NCBI GenBank assembly: GCA_019914995.1
Contig: CM034144.1
Span: 5,673,489 to 5,737,488 of the forward strand
DNA from: Acanthochlamys bracteata
Taxonomy: Eukaryota; Streptophyta; Magnoliopsida; Pandanales; Velloziaceae
Length of the DNA stretch: 64,000 bases
Direction: 5' to 3'
Made by a program: the position numbers and the translations under genes. The notes beneath the pieces were generated by a model that saw only the letters and a list, made by a program, of their open reading frames with translations, was not told the DNA's origin and did no database searches. Below are positions 23,350 to 34,706 of the stretch, in pieces (the stretch's first letter is position 1; every line of letters begins with the position of its first letter).

Positions 23350-26133
23350 TCAAATTAATGATGATGACTTTTTGCTGATAACTTCACTAAGAACTCCATG
23401 AACCGATCCGACAAACGCAAATAAGCTAATCAGCAAGCATCCAAAACTGAAACCTTGCAGAAGGACCCATTTCTTCGTCCATGGAGTTACCCTTCTCTGA
23501 ACCATGTACATTTCTACGGGAAAGTAGATCGACAGAGGCCAGAAGTTGACTGCACCTACTATTCCTAATACCTCGTTGAAGTAAGGAAACAGTATTGCTA
23601 TGCTTGTTGTTGACATAACATAGACAGTTCTGAAGCAGATTCGGAGAAGATTAAACTTAAACTGAGGAAGGCAGGGAATGCCAATGTTGTAGGTCTTGTT
23701 CACGAACTCGCTTTCAGGGAAGTTTTTGGCAAACCATCTGTCTACTAGTCCAAAGACTGGCTGTGTCATTATCTATGAAAAAGAGAAAAGCATTAGTGAT
23801 CCATTTGATTGCAAGTATTCCAAACTTAACCCAGAGTGGCTTACTTGGTATCCACCAACAAGGTGGACAACAACACAAGCATTGGCAAAATCAATGAGCC
23901 AATAGGGTTCATAGAATCCAAATTCTGTTAAGAGATTCCTAGGCGCATTATTCCCAAATGCTGCATAGCCAAAAGACCCACAACAGATGTAGAAGGTTGT
24001 GGTGATCATGACAGAGATTTTAGATGCTTTTTTCATTGTCTTGTTTTCTGCAGGTGGAGATTTTAGAGTATCCTGCATTTACATACAAACGAGAAATGGT
24101 TTTGCTTCAATGGAGAAACGTTGAAGATGCAACATAGTATTCAACTTCATTTTATGTCAAGTCCAAGAAATATAGCACCTCAACTTCTAAAAAGATCATG
24201 GAGAAGGGATATGCAAATGCTATGTCTCCGGTCGCTTGGGAGATCCGAAGGATTTTATGAGTAGTTGTAGCCATGGGAACCCCTCCAAAGTTCCCTTGAA
24301 TTGTTCTGTTAACTGAAACATATTTATTTCTGTTAGAATTTTATAATATATTTGAAATTTTCACATTGTTAAAGCAAATAATTTGGTCTATACTTTCAAG
24401 AATGTCACTGAATTGACAATTCCAAGCGGAGAACAAGGTGAGTAATACCAATAACTTTGATCAGGCCAAGCATGAATCCAATGGAAGCATAAGTGAATGA
24501 CATGGCTGCAGCCAGGGAAGAAAGCCACCCCATTTCATGGAAATTTGGAGTTTGAGATACAAGTATCTGGACAATTCCAAAGAGCAACATGTAAGAACTG
24601 CCATCGAATTCACATGCAGCCTGATGCCCTTCATTGTGGTAGCAGTTCGATCTCTGGATAGCCCTGCACACAAGTAAAAATAAAAATTATACACCCTTAT
24701 CCATTGAGAGCCTAGGATTTTGTTATCGATATTGTCTATTCAATTACTGACGCTCTTCATATGGCTATGTTCATGAGTTTTATACTCTCATAACTTTATG
24801 GTCATTTTAGCAAGCTTAAGAAAACTCAGCTCCTTATCATCCTACCTCAAGCTGTTTGCAGCTGTTATTGTATAAGCAATCCCAGAACCATAATAGCTGG
24901 CCATTAGAAATAGTCCTGAGAGCCATTGACTCTTCTCACCTACAATAAAACCGAGAAACATATCAATGTCACCCGAAGAATCCAACACTCCAAAAAAGAT
25001 GGCATGCTTCTTTCAGTTTACATAAGCCTGATGTATACTAAGACAAAATAAGAAAAACTGTTGCAAAAAGCATTTAATCATGTTACTAGAAATGAAGAAT
25101 TTCAAGAAGCATAGTGTACTTTGAGAGGATGAGCGTTGACAATAATATAAACACGAAGAATGTTTGCACTTGTAATACGCATAGATCTGCTCCAATTTCT
25201 AAGACATGTATTCATTGATTACTCAAAAACCATGATTCACTGACAAAAGAACTCGAAATGGAAGGAGGTAAATCAACAGTTTGCAAGAATTACCTAAGTT
25301 CACCCTCACAGCATCCATGTAGGAATGGTTCCTGATAGGCCCATGTTCCGGATCAGGAGACTTATAGCAATCCGCAAGCAAACCTGATTGGACGATAGTT
25401 ACCGACGCAAAGAAGAGCATGGCAAGGGGGCCAGCAATCCAACCCAACTGAGCCATACACCATGCCAGTGATAGCACCCCAGAGCCGATTACTGCAGTTA
25501 TTATGTGAGCTGTAGCTGTCTGTAAAGTCCCTGCAATTATTGAAGATTCAGCAGAATGAAAAAAATTAATTGAACCTTTTCTCTGCCAAAATAAGAACAA
25601 GTTCAACATTCCTGTTAGATTTAATTTATATAGCATCTCAGTTCAACAACGGAAATACTAATTCTGTATAGTTAGAATCTTTCCATTCAAACCCATTCTA
25701 TCTTTCCTCAAAGATCTCAACTTTGATACTCATAATTTCTAAAGAGCCATATAAACACAACTATATAATCTGAGTAACTCAGCAACACAACTCACAAGCC
25801 AAACTTCAACATAATTTCAGTTCCAAGAAATAGAAACAGCAAAAAAAAAGAAGATCAATCTCAAGAATTAAATTTCAAATTTTAAAAGGAACACTTAGTT
25901 TCAACAACGAGTGGTTCTTTCCAATTAAAGAATCTAAAAGGCACAAATCCAATCATATATTTATCCTTCAGCATTCAAACGTAAAATTTAAACAATGAAA
26001 TAGATGAAATTAGAAGATTCAGATTCTCACCAGTTCTAACAATGTGTGATTCCGGATCGCTAGAGCCCTTTGAGAGCTTAGTGAGAAGTGGAGCCTGTAC
26101 GTCTTCTACTACTACAACTTCTCCAACCACCAT
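23350..26133 (-). CDS. Amino acid permease of the AAP family (AAAP superfamily)
   Basis: Plasma-membrane H+-coupled amino acid importer by family. Seven exons (minus): 26133-26031, 25530-25294, 24939-24846, 24663-24449, 24312-24179, 24072-23845, 23772-23350; phases agree, giving 477 residues, the normal AAP length. About ten to eleven membrane segments. Diagnostic stretches: GTLQTATAHIITAVIGSGVL (first helix), SLAWCMAQLGWIAGP, SGIAYTITAANSLRAI, SNCYHNEGHQAAC, SQTPNFHEMGWLSSLAAAMS, DTLKSPPAENKTMKKAS, CGSFGYAAFG, FYEPYWLIDFANACVVVHLV and FPYFNEVLGIVGAVNFWPL. Residue use in the middle loop (SPPAENKTMKKAS, STVYVM-like segments) is closest in memory to the AAP7 branch, but the subgroup is not certain. 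The exon ending at 24179 gives LEVE where most members read LEIQ. Start chosen at the ATG giving the short acidic N-terminus typical of the family. Confidence 0.93.
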
Positions 26134-26270
26134 TTTTTTTCTCGAGAAGAATCAACAAAATCAAGATTCAAGAAACAGATTGGAAAATTTGTTTGTCTTT
26201 GCTTTGCTTTTTGCTTTGAGTTTGAGTTTCTTTGAAATGAAATGAACCAAACAAAGAGTGGTGGATCAAC

Positions 26271-26277
26271 ATTTATA
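26271..26277 (-). promoter_or_regulatory. Probable TATA box of the amino acid permease
   Basis: Reads TATAAAT within GTGTATAAATG on the minus strand, about 140 bases before the ATG. The intervening leader (26134-26270) is rich in TTTG/CAAA-type repeats. Assigned by consensus and position. Confidence 0.5.
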
Positions 26278-28785
26278 CACAAACGTTTGCTTAATTTAAT
26301 TCAATTCTTCTCACAGTTGCAATTTGTTGTTTGTAGTTTTGTGCTAATTATTAGAATCTTCAAAAAATTTTAAGGAAAAGTTAGAAAGAAATTTTTAAAC
26401 TAATTATTTGCAAACGTAAGCAAGCAACAAGATTCCATTTCAAATAAATAGTTTAATAATTAACTTGCACTGAGTGATGGCCTAGTCGTAACAATCACCA
26501 TATTTATATAATAACAAGATCAAGTTCTTTGCTATGTCTTTACACAAATGTTAAAAGAAAGAAAAAAATTCTAAAAGAATAAGGTCGGGTTCATTTGAAA
26601 GTGAAAGGATTTAAATTCTCTAAGAAATAATAAACCTCTCTATTGTCAAATTGGCATAAAGTTTCTTGTAAGCCCCATGTCAAGCGTTTAATATATAACC
26701 GTTTATTATAAAAATTTTCTAACAACAATTTTAATTTTTTCAAAAGCCCATTAAAACAAAACTTTTTACAAAAGCTGAAAGCTAGAAAAACTTTTGCTAT
26801 CAGATTTTAGAAGCTCTATGATCTATCAAATTCTAAGGAAAAAGAGTTGAATAAAATAAAAGAAAAAAGTGAGAGAGGTGGTTTTAAAATCGCTTTCAAA
26901 TTTGCAATCAACAAATATTTATCACCAAAATTTCTCAATATCAATAGTACAAGACTCACCAACTCAACCTTCGCTCTTGTTGCTTATCATCAGCCTCTTT
27001 CTTTTCACAATTTTCAAATAACTTATCATTTCAACCAAGGCAATCACTTGCCATCTATTTCCTTAACCAAAAAAAACTTTAGTCAACAATCCATAAACGC
27101 AATAAAAGAAATTAACTTTTTTCCAAAAGCAAACCAGGCGACAAAATTACGAAGACGATGCCAATATGAATTATAACTCTAACTCTCTGTAAGGTGTTTC
27201 AATCGCTCTGGATTTTATCAACGAACACAAAATTCAATATTGAAAAAGACGGCAATCGCAAAAGTAGATCAGCACAATCTGACTAGTAATGGAGAAGAAG
27301 ACGATAAAGAGATAAAAGAAAAATCTTCGGCCTCGCGGCAGGTTACAGAAAATGGAAGATTTTCTCAGATTAAAACAAGCCCTACGAAAGCAACGTCCAA
27401 TTCATTTGCGCGGTCCAACGATGCGTTTATGAAGTAGACAACGATACCGTTTGGAACCGCATGTATTGTACCTTAAATTTTCCTATTTTATATTTTTTAA
27501 TATATAATTTATAAATATTTAAAAAGTTATTTAAAAATTATAAAAAATTCTAAATAATAAAAATTTTTATTATATATTATTATTTTAAAAATAAAAAATA
27601 AAACTTATTTTAAAAAATAAAAATATTTTTTAATTTAAAAAAATTCTATTTTATAATCACTTCCAACACGCCCCCACGATTAAAATCTAAGACAACAATA
27701 AAAATTCAATTAGCGTTGTTTACTTTTAAAACTGAAATTTGAAATTAAAAAATGCTCAAAAAAGAATTATTAAAAATAAGTATTTATTTCCAAAAAATGA
27801 CTCTTAAAAGTTAACTTTTTATGTAAAATAAATTAAAAAACTTGCGGGAACTTAGTTTTCGCGCACACATACTTTAGAGCGTGTTTTTCTATAATACAAA
27901 TTTTAATTTTTTTAATTTATTTTTAATATAAAAATAAAAAATTTAAAATAAACTTTTTATAATTTTTAAAAAAATTTATTTTAAAATTTACTATTAATAT
28001 ATAAACTTATTTTTTACAAATATTTTTAATTTTTAATTTAATTTTTTAAATTTACTTCTCAAACTCAAATTTATTTTAAAATAAATACACTTTTAGTGAC
28101 TGTTTGAAAGTATGCTTTGCACTGTTTTTATTTCATTTAAATTTTTATTTTTTAAAGAAATTTTTACTTCTAAGAAGAAATTTTAAAATATAAATAAATT
28201 ATATATCTTAAAACTTTTAAATGTATAAAATTTATTATTTTCAAAAAATTAAACTTATTACTCAAAAAAGCTAAAATAAATTCCGTTAGAAAAACTCCCT
28301 TTCTTGCCAAGAGAGCTACTTCGTTGAAAGTGATTTTTTTTAAAAAAATAAATTTTTAGAAACAAGTAATTAAAAATAAATTATTATAAAAATATGTAAA
28401 AAATAATCTGAAATTGATTTTTTGATGGAAAAAATCCTTTTAGGTGAAAAAAAGCAACATCCTAAGTGCAAAATATCTTAGCAGTAAACGATAGAGCACC
28501 GTTCATAGTAGCCAACAGTTGTTTGAAACATTTGGAAATTTTGCATCAAAGATATTAGCAAGTACCAATCACGAACAGTAGATAGCTCTCCTCCAAAACT
28601 TTCTAAAAGGTATTTCTCAAAATGTACAACACCCATTGCAAGGGTGTTGCGTTACGGCTTAGATATTTATCGTTCTCTGTTTCCAGACCTGCTTGGAGAT
28701 ATGCTATCATCTACCTCTTCTGCCTAAAAGCAATTCAGTACACAGTTGAGTAAGTCAAAATGCCAAAGGGATTGCTACAATCTTT
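26278..28785. other. Intergenic, AT-rich, MITE-bearing; no gene recognised
   Basis: 2.5 kb between the permease promoter and the 3' end of the KRTCAP2-like gene. 27475-27680 is one copy of the dispersed AT-rich MITE family C; 27880-28100 resembles family E (see 61701-61920). Reading frames at 26847-27176 and 27240-27437 have no recognisable domain and low-complexity composition, so I do not call genes. A short hairpin CAACACCC-ATTGCAA-GGGTGTTG lies near 28625. Confidence 0.6.
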
Positions 28786-31700
28786 TCAATATCGCTTTGC
28801 TTTTATCTCAGCCTTCGCAGCAGTCGTGCTGGAAATCTTGTTAATCTCATAGAGAAATCCAGCCGAGAATAAGAAGCTGCATCCAGTCAAAAGTAAAATA
28901 CATTCATCCACAATTCTTTCAAGCATAAACATAAACTATCGGTAAATCTGCAAGTACTAAAAACATCTAACAAATGAACTACATGTCAACCTAGCTCATC
29001 TACATGAATATTTTCTTTTTTTCAATTACCAATCCTACTAAATAGTAACAATAATTCGCTATACATGAATTTCTTGTTTAATAGATGAACAGCTGCCTTG
29101 TACCTCCCACTCCATGATACCTATGGCATGTAGAGAGTGCATACACTCTTATTACCAGATGTGTTAGATTTAGAAGCTTCAAAAGTACAACAGATGGGAG
29201 CAACAAATTCTAAACTGCCTCTCTGCAACATGCTATGCAAAGTATACATGTTTAAAGCTTTAAATGGTCAATGCTCTCACACCTCTTACAATGATATTGA
29301 CAAATAAAACAAGAGGTGGTTGTTTTTTATGGACTTCAGAAAATAACAGATTGTTGGTGCTACATCGAAAACCGCCAATTGCAAAGTGTCATGCAAGGCA
29401 GAGAGATTCGGAGGTCAACAAGTATACCTCTTACAAGCTGATTTTATTAAAAAAGCATAGAAGCCGCTCGTTGAAATTCTGAAGAGTTTCAAAAGTTGAA
29501 AAGATTAAAGAGACTAGACCTAAAGTTGTCAAGTGCAATGTTTTATGCAAGCTAGGCGTATTGGAAGGGTTAAGATGTCAGACTGCCAAATATCAAAGCC
29601 AGCACTGGTACAAGATCTTAGAACTATTTTCAACCCATGGATGCTTTGACCAATGCCTTACACATGCATAATCATCTAAAGGACTATCCCATAGAAACCT
29701 ACTATTAGCAATGCTATTTCTACAGCTGCAGCTCATTGCTTTTGCTCCAAACAAGTACTTGGCCACAGTGGCCTTTCATGGGTCAGGAATCAGGATCAGG
29801 TTTCATGCAAATCTGGACCTGATCCAATCACGTTTGGGTATTTCAAAAAGAACCCGATCAGAAGCAAAGTATGCATGGGGCGGGTTGATTCGGGTACTTT
29901 GTGTTTTGATAGGGTCGGGTTTTTATTTTGAGTCTAAATCTTATAATCATTTAAGTATTTAACTTTCATTTAGAAAATTTTACAACCCTTCAAAATATAA
30001 CCAACAATAAAATTTTGACATACATATTATATAATGATGCGTTTCTGAAATTGTAAAATGTACCAATTATATAAGATTATGATTGGTAAATCTTGAAAAA
30101 AGATTGGTACAAAAAAGTTTTTAAAATTTTCTTTAGAATATTTGTACAGGTCAGGTTCAATCTTTTGGGTTTTCAAAACATAAACCCAAAACAACCCAAA
30201 TGGTATTCAGGTATTTTAAATTGGGATCTAACATGACCCAAAATATCCAATCCAAACTCTTGGGTAGTTTTGGGTTGGGTATTTAATTCGGAATTGTTTG
30301 TGTTCGAACAGCCTACTTGGCTAGAATATAGCCTCTGCAAACCCAAATTTCAGCACTAACACAGCTTCAACAACAAAAAATCATGTTAATTTTGTTAACT
30401 GAAATCACAGACCATAATTAGGTCAAGCTAGTAAAAGTTACCAGACTATCCCGTGCAGGATTTTCTAACTCAAACCCTGAAACAGCTGGGGCATTTGAAG
30501 GGTTTGGCTATTAATGCCTGGACCCTCCATGCCCAGACATGAATCTAGACCAGGAAACAGGATCAGAAAGCCTAGCACCTAGTACATGTATTTACCTAGT
30601 ACCTAGTACGTGTACTTACCCTTAAGACACAATGAGATAAGAGATCTTTACAGCACAACCAAATAGAGCTGCAAAAAAATCTTTAGGATACCTTCATGGA
30701 ACTAGAAACCAAGAGGTGTATAACTCAGGACAGAGTAAATCAAGTAGCCCTTCTTGGTCAAAGAATTTTAAACTAACTATTCAAACACAATCACTAAGCA
30801 TATCTGTGGATATGCAAACTTTTACAATCACCGTGAATGTTCTAAAGATAAACGAAGACAACAATAGAGCCTATTCCCTTGCATAAACTAGTTATTCCTA
30901 CGTTATAGAACAATGCTGAACAAAATGCATTAAGCATGAGAAAGATACCATGTTGTAATGCAAACACGATGAACCGTGCTAGCAGCAACCAGAGCGACCA
31001 ATTCAGCCAAAATAGCTGGATGAAAAGAAAAGTTCAAAATGAAGTATTCAAAGAGAAACATTCATTAAAAAATAATACAAAGATACTATCATACTCACCA
31101 GCACCCCATCCTGTCCTACTGCCACTTGACTCCTGGTAGTTACCAATGAACTGCAACCAAAATATAGAATGCAATAAGTTCATCAAGCTGATATTACTGC
31201 AACATCAAATCACTTCAACAATGACCATTATCACATTCCAATAGAACTTTATGACAGTTGTGCAAAATAGAAAGGAGGAGAGGCGTGAGAGGTTGAAAAA
31301 AGCGGTGGTAGATTCTATCAGAGGTTCATGGTAATACTAATTATTTCCTTATCCAAGTAAAAGCGCTTTGGCACTTGCTTATACTTGTGCTCTGGTAGTT
31401 TCGGGGAAGCACAGGCCCTATTGCTACACCTATACTGGGTGCAGTATCAAGATCTGAGTCTGAGAAATGATCAAGATGTTGCACCAATAATAAGGAGATA
31501 GTTCTGACCCCTCATTGCTAGAAAATGTTTACAGTATGTCACTAACAATAAAAATAACTTGGAAGATTTCATGAAACTTGTGTGTGCACAAAGACATACT
31601 ATAAGATATTGCTCATGAAACATTGTTTATATCTTTTATCAGAAAATGCATCACTCTAATGTGGGTTCATTAACCAACCCCTTAAGCATATGGATGAATG

Positions 31701-32830
31701 AAGAGACACTTTCTAGCTTTCACTGCAGAGTCTATTTTGCCATTTCCCCAATACCCATCCCTCTTCATCATGCCCGCCATCGTCATTGGATCTGACAACT
31801 CCAACTGACGATAAAATAAATCATTCACTTTCTCAAACTAAAATCAAACAGATTAATTTCAACAAAATTCAAACATTAATGCCGTTTCCCGCTGTAGGTT
31901 GCACTGCTACACATGGACGTCAATTGGGACAGAGTTTGGCTTTATGCCTTTATATGAATTCGAAATTAGTCCTCTACCACCAAAAATAAATAAATTAATT
32001 AATTTATCACACTACTCTTGCACTACCAAGTGAAAACCGTTCCAAACTACTCTTAAGGGCCACTAACCTAGTTCAGCTCAAAAAAAAAAGAACTTTTTGC
32101 CTAAAGGTCATAAATTACAAAGATAAAACTTGTCTCACTGTTGTAATATATGGAAGAGAAGCACCACTCCACCATGCTTACACAGTTGCAAGGCACCTGA
32201 TGATCTAGCTAGCTCGCGGTGTGTGTGTGTGTGTGTGTGGGTAGCACCAAGAGTGTTTGCTTGTATATGTATACATGGAGTTCAATTTTATGAGTAGTAT
32301 TGTGTGGAGTAGAGAACCTTATTTTCTACATGTTACATAAAGCCCGAGGTACTATGATTTTAGTTTTATTGCAGAATATGAATCCACTCGGTTAGTTGGG
32401 TAAAATATCTGCTGATTGTTAAAAGGAATTGTTATAAGAAGTCAATTCCACATGCTTATGCAGACTTCATTGTCCGTCAGGATTGGACACACAAAAGTAT
32501 GTATGGAATTCTAGCTAGTTGATTACTCATTGTTTAAGTAAATTCATGCTCATTTTGTGAAATGCTTACACAGTTTTCTGCTAATTGTAAGGAATAGTTC
32601 AGTGCAATTTTATATATGTTTGGTTGGAAACTGAATCTTCAGTACGGTACAAAGACCGCCATATGAAAACTTACCGTGAACAGAACGACGAACAAAAGAG
32701 AGCTGATGAAGCCTCCGGCTATCGTCAACAATTCCGAAGAAGCTAATTTCCCCCGATTCATTTCAAGGAGCGATAAGATAATGAAGAAAAGCAGCAGCGA
32801 GTACAACATCGATCTCCCTATAGGCGCCAT
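28786..32830 (-). CDS. KRTCAP2: KRTCAP2-like oligosaccharyltransferase subunit
   Basis: Small ER membrane protein; KRTCAP2 (KCP2) is an accessory subunit of the oligosaccharyltransferase that N-glycosylates proteins at the translocon. Exons (minus): 32830-32675, 31150-31099, 31015-30949, 28876-28786; phases agree, giving 121 residues, close to the plant homologue's length. The sequence starts MAPIGRSMLYSLLLFFII, a membrane helix, then EMNRGKLASSELLTIAGGF and a second helix, FIGNYQESSGSRTGWGA, a third helix with STVHRVCITTCF, and SAGFLYEINKISST before a Lys-rich tail (KAEIKAKRY). Two introns are large (1.5 and 2.1 kb) and hold repeats. A 5' leader probably extends toward 33.2 kb, but its start is not visible. 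No partner gene is nearby. Confidence 0.92.
29750..30310. repeat. Degenerate GGGTT/AACCC-rich element in KRTCAP2 intron
   Basis: This stretch of the 28877-30948 intron is built from repeated short words such as GGATCAGGTTTC, CCCGATCAG, GGGCGGGTTGATTCGGG, GGTCGGGTTTT, AAACCCAAAACAACCCAAAT and GGGTTGGGTATTT. Such text is typical of decayed non-autonomous DNA elements or SINE-like repeats in plants; the ends and family are not clear. Confidence 0.4.
32219..32239. repeat. (GT)n microsatellite in KRTCAP2 intron 1
   Basis: About ten GT units in the first intron (31151-32674) of the KRTCAP2-like gene. Confidence 0.9.
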
Positions 32831-34120
32831 TTAGTAACCACTCTACACGAATCAGAATTATCAACATCAAATATTGAATTTCCTTCGAAATAACTTCAAA
32901 ATAAACCACAAAAACCTATATACAATTATACAAATAGAGAGAAAGAGAATATTTTTTTAAAAATCTAACTTAAAATTATATAAAACAATAGAACACGAAC
33001 AATTTTGGTAAAATTTTTTAAATCGAAAAGAATCAAGAGAAAATTCAACACAGAGAGAGAGTTAGAGAGAGAAACCAGAGTTGAACAAATGAATCGAACC
33101 CAAAGGTGGAGATGAGATCTTAAGTTGTCCACCGGAGTATAAACAAAGCAGAAGAGGAAGACGAAGATCTTGAACAAGATCAAGATCTGAGAGGGTCTGA
33201 TTCGGGCGACGTAGAGCAATTTCAATATTCTAGGACCAACATTGCAAACATTAGAACATGGTCATTTTCATTTGATATCCTTTTCAATGTTCAGTTTTTT
33301 TAAATATTTGCATTTTAGAACCTTTATAAAGCGTATGCCATGTTCGTTCCAATTTCTTTTTTTTTTAAAGCCGTAAATAAAATCGAGTATAAGTTGTGTT
33401 TTAATTGATAACAAATAAATTTTATATAATTAGATTCGATAAAATTAAATTTGATAAAAAATAAATTTAAATAAGTTTAATAAACTTGGTGTAAACTAAA
33501 TTACAAAATATATATTCAAATTCGAAGTATAGCGAAAAGATAAATGAGCTCTGTGCATACCCTCCTATTTAAAATCACATTTCATGATACAAAATAATGA
33601 GCACTTTTTTTTAAATAGTTTTATAATATAATGTTAGTAATTAATTTTAGAAAATGATCCAGACCTATTTGAATTAACCCGTGCAATGTGTGGGATTAGT
33701 TCTAGTTAAATATATTCTAGGATCAATTTATGCGAAGGTTTTAAACTGATAAGGGCAACAAAGGTCATTTACTGGGCTGAAGTAGTACGATTATTAATAT
33801 TTTAACACCAATGTTGCAACTATTGAATAGATTGTAAGGGGTATACAGGTCTAATTTGTACGTTTTGGGCTGATCTTGCAAATAGTGAAATATAGCTCTC
33901 TTCGTCTACCTTCCCCTGCCGACGCCGGCTGCTCTCCTCCACCGCTCGCCGGTGTTGAAATCAAAGCTTGATTCTTTTGGACCAATCGAGTTTATCGCGC
34001 TCTATCCACTTGAATCGTGCAAGTCATTATCTCTCGGTCCGTGCTTCTATACAGTATCTTACAAAACTTCCTTAAATTTCTCTTGTTTTTTTTTCTAATT
34101 AAACATTTCCCTGACTTGCC

Positions 34121-34515
34121 GTTTACTTCTTTGATTGACTTTGTTGCTAGAGCGTATATGTACAGCTGAATTCTAAGTGAAGTTTACATCGTGTGTAGTG
34201 GTTTAAAAATAAATCCATAAGTTCGCTAATTGTTTTTCTAATTAGGGTTTGATTGAGATAGTAGTTTACTTCTGTGATTGGTCTTTTGGTGATAGATTTA
34301 TCTTCGGGGAAGTTTAATTGTTGTAGAAGTTACATCTTGTGCAGTGCTTTAAACATAATCTACAGGTTATCTAATTGTTTTCTAGTTAGTAGTTAGGGTC
34401 TTTATGCGATTGCAGTTTACTTCAATGATAGCTATATTATTTTCACAGAGTCTTAGAACAGTTAAAATTGGTTTAAAACTACACATCTTGCATTTGCTTT
34501 AAGCATAATCCCACA
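34121..34515. repeat. Three diverged tandem units of about 145-150 bp
   Basis: Units begin GTTTACTTCTTTGATTG (34121), GTTTACTTCTGTGATTGG (34264) and GTTTACTTCAATGATAG (34415). Each continues with ACATCKTGTGNAGTGNTTTAA-like text and ATAATC, then TCTAATTGTTTTCTA. Offsets are 143 and 151. The third unit is incomplete. Confidence 0.72.
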
Positions 34516-34634
34516 CCACAGAACTGACAGGAGCAACTTATTAATTGAATTCTGGAAAGGCTATACTTTGCTTATCAAATAAGTAGTTTTTGTATTCTTG
34601 AATTGTGTATGTTAGCAGAGGAATCAAGTTTGCG

Positions 34635-34706
34635 AGAACATCTGCGAAAATATACAAGTAAGTTAGTTGTGAACATTTGCGAAAATATACAAGCAAGTTA
34701 GTTGAG
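34635..34706. repeat. 36-bp tandem doublet
   Basis: GAACATCTGCGAAAATATAC at 34635 and GAACATTTGCGAAAATATAC at 34671, each followed by AAGYAAGTTAGTTG. The two units differ at about three positions. Confidence 0.85.

Noticed and set aside
26847-27437. Two frames of 109 and 65 residues upstream of the permease gene
   Set aside because: Low-complexity Lys/Asn/Ser-rich products without recognisable homology in AT-rich intergenic DNA.
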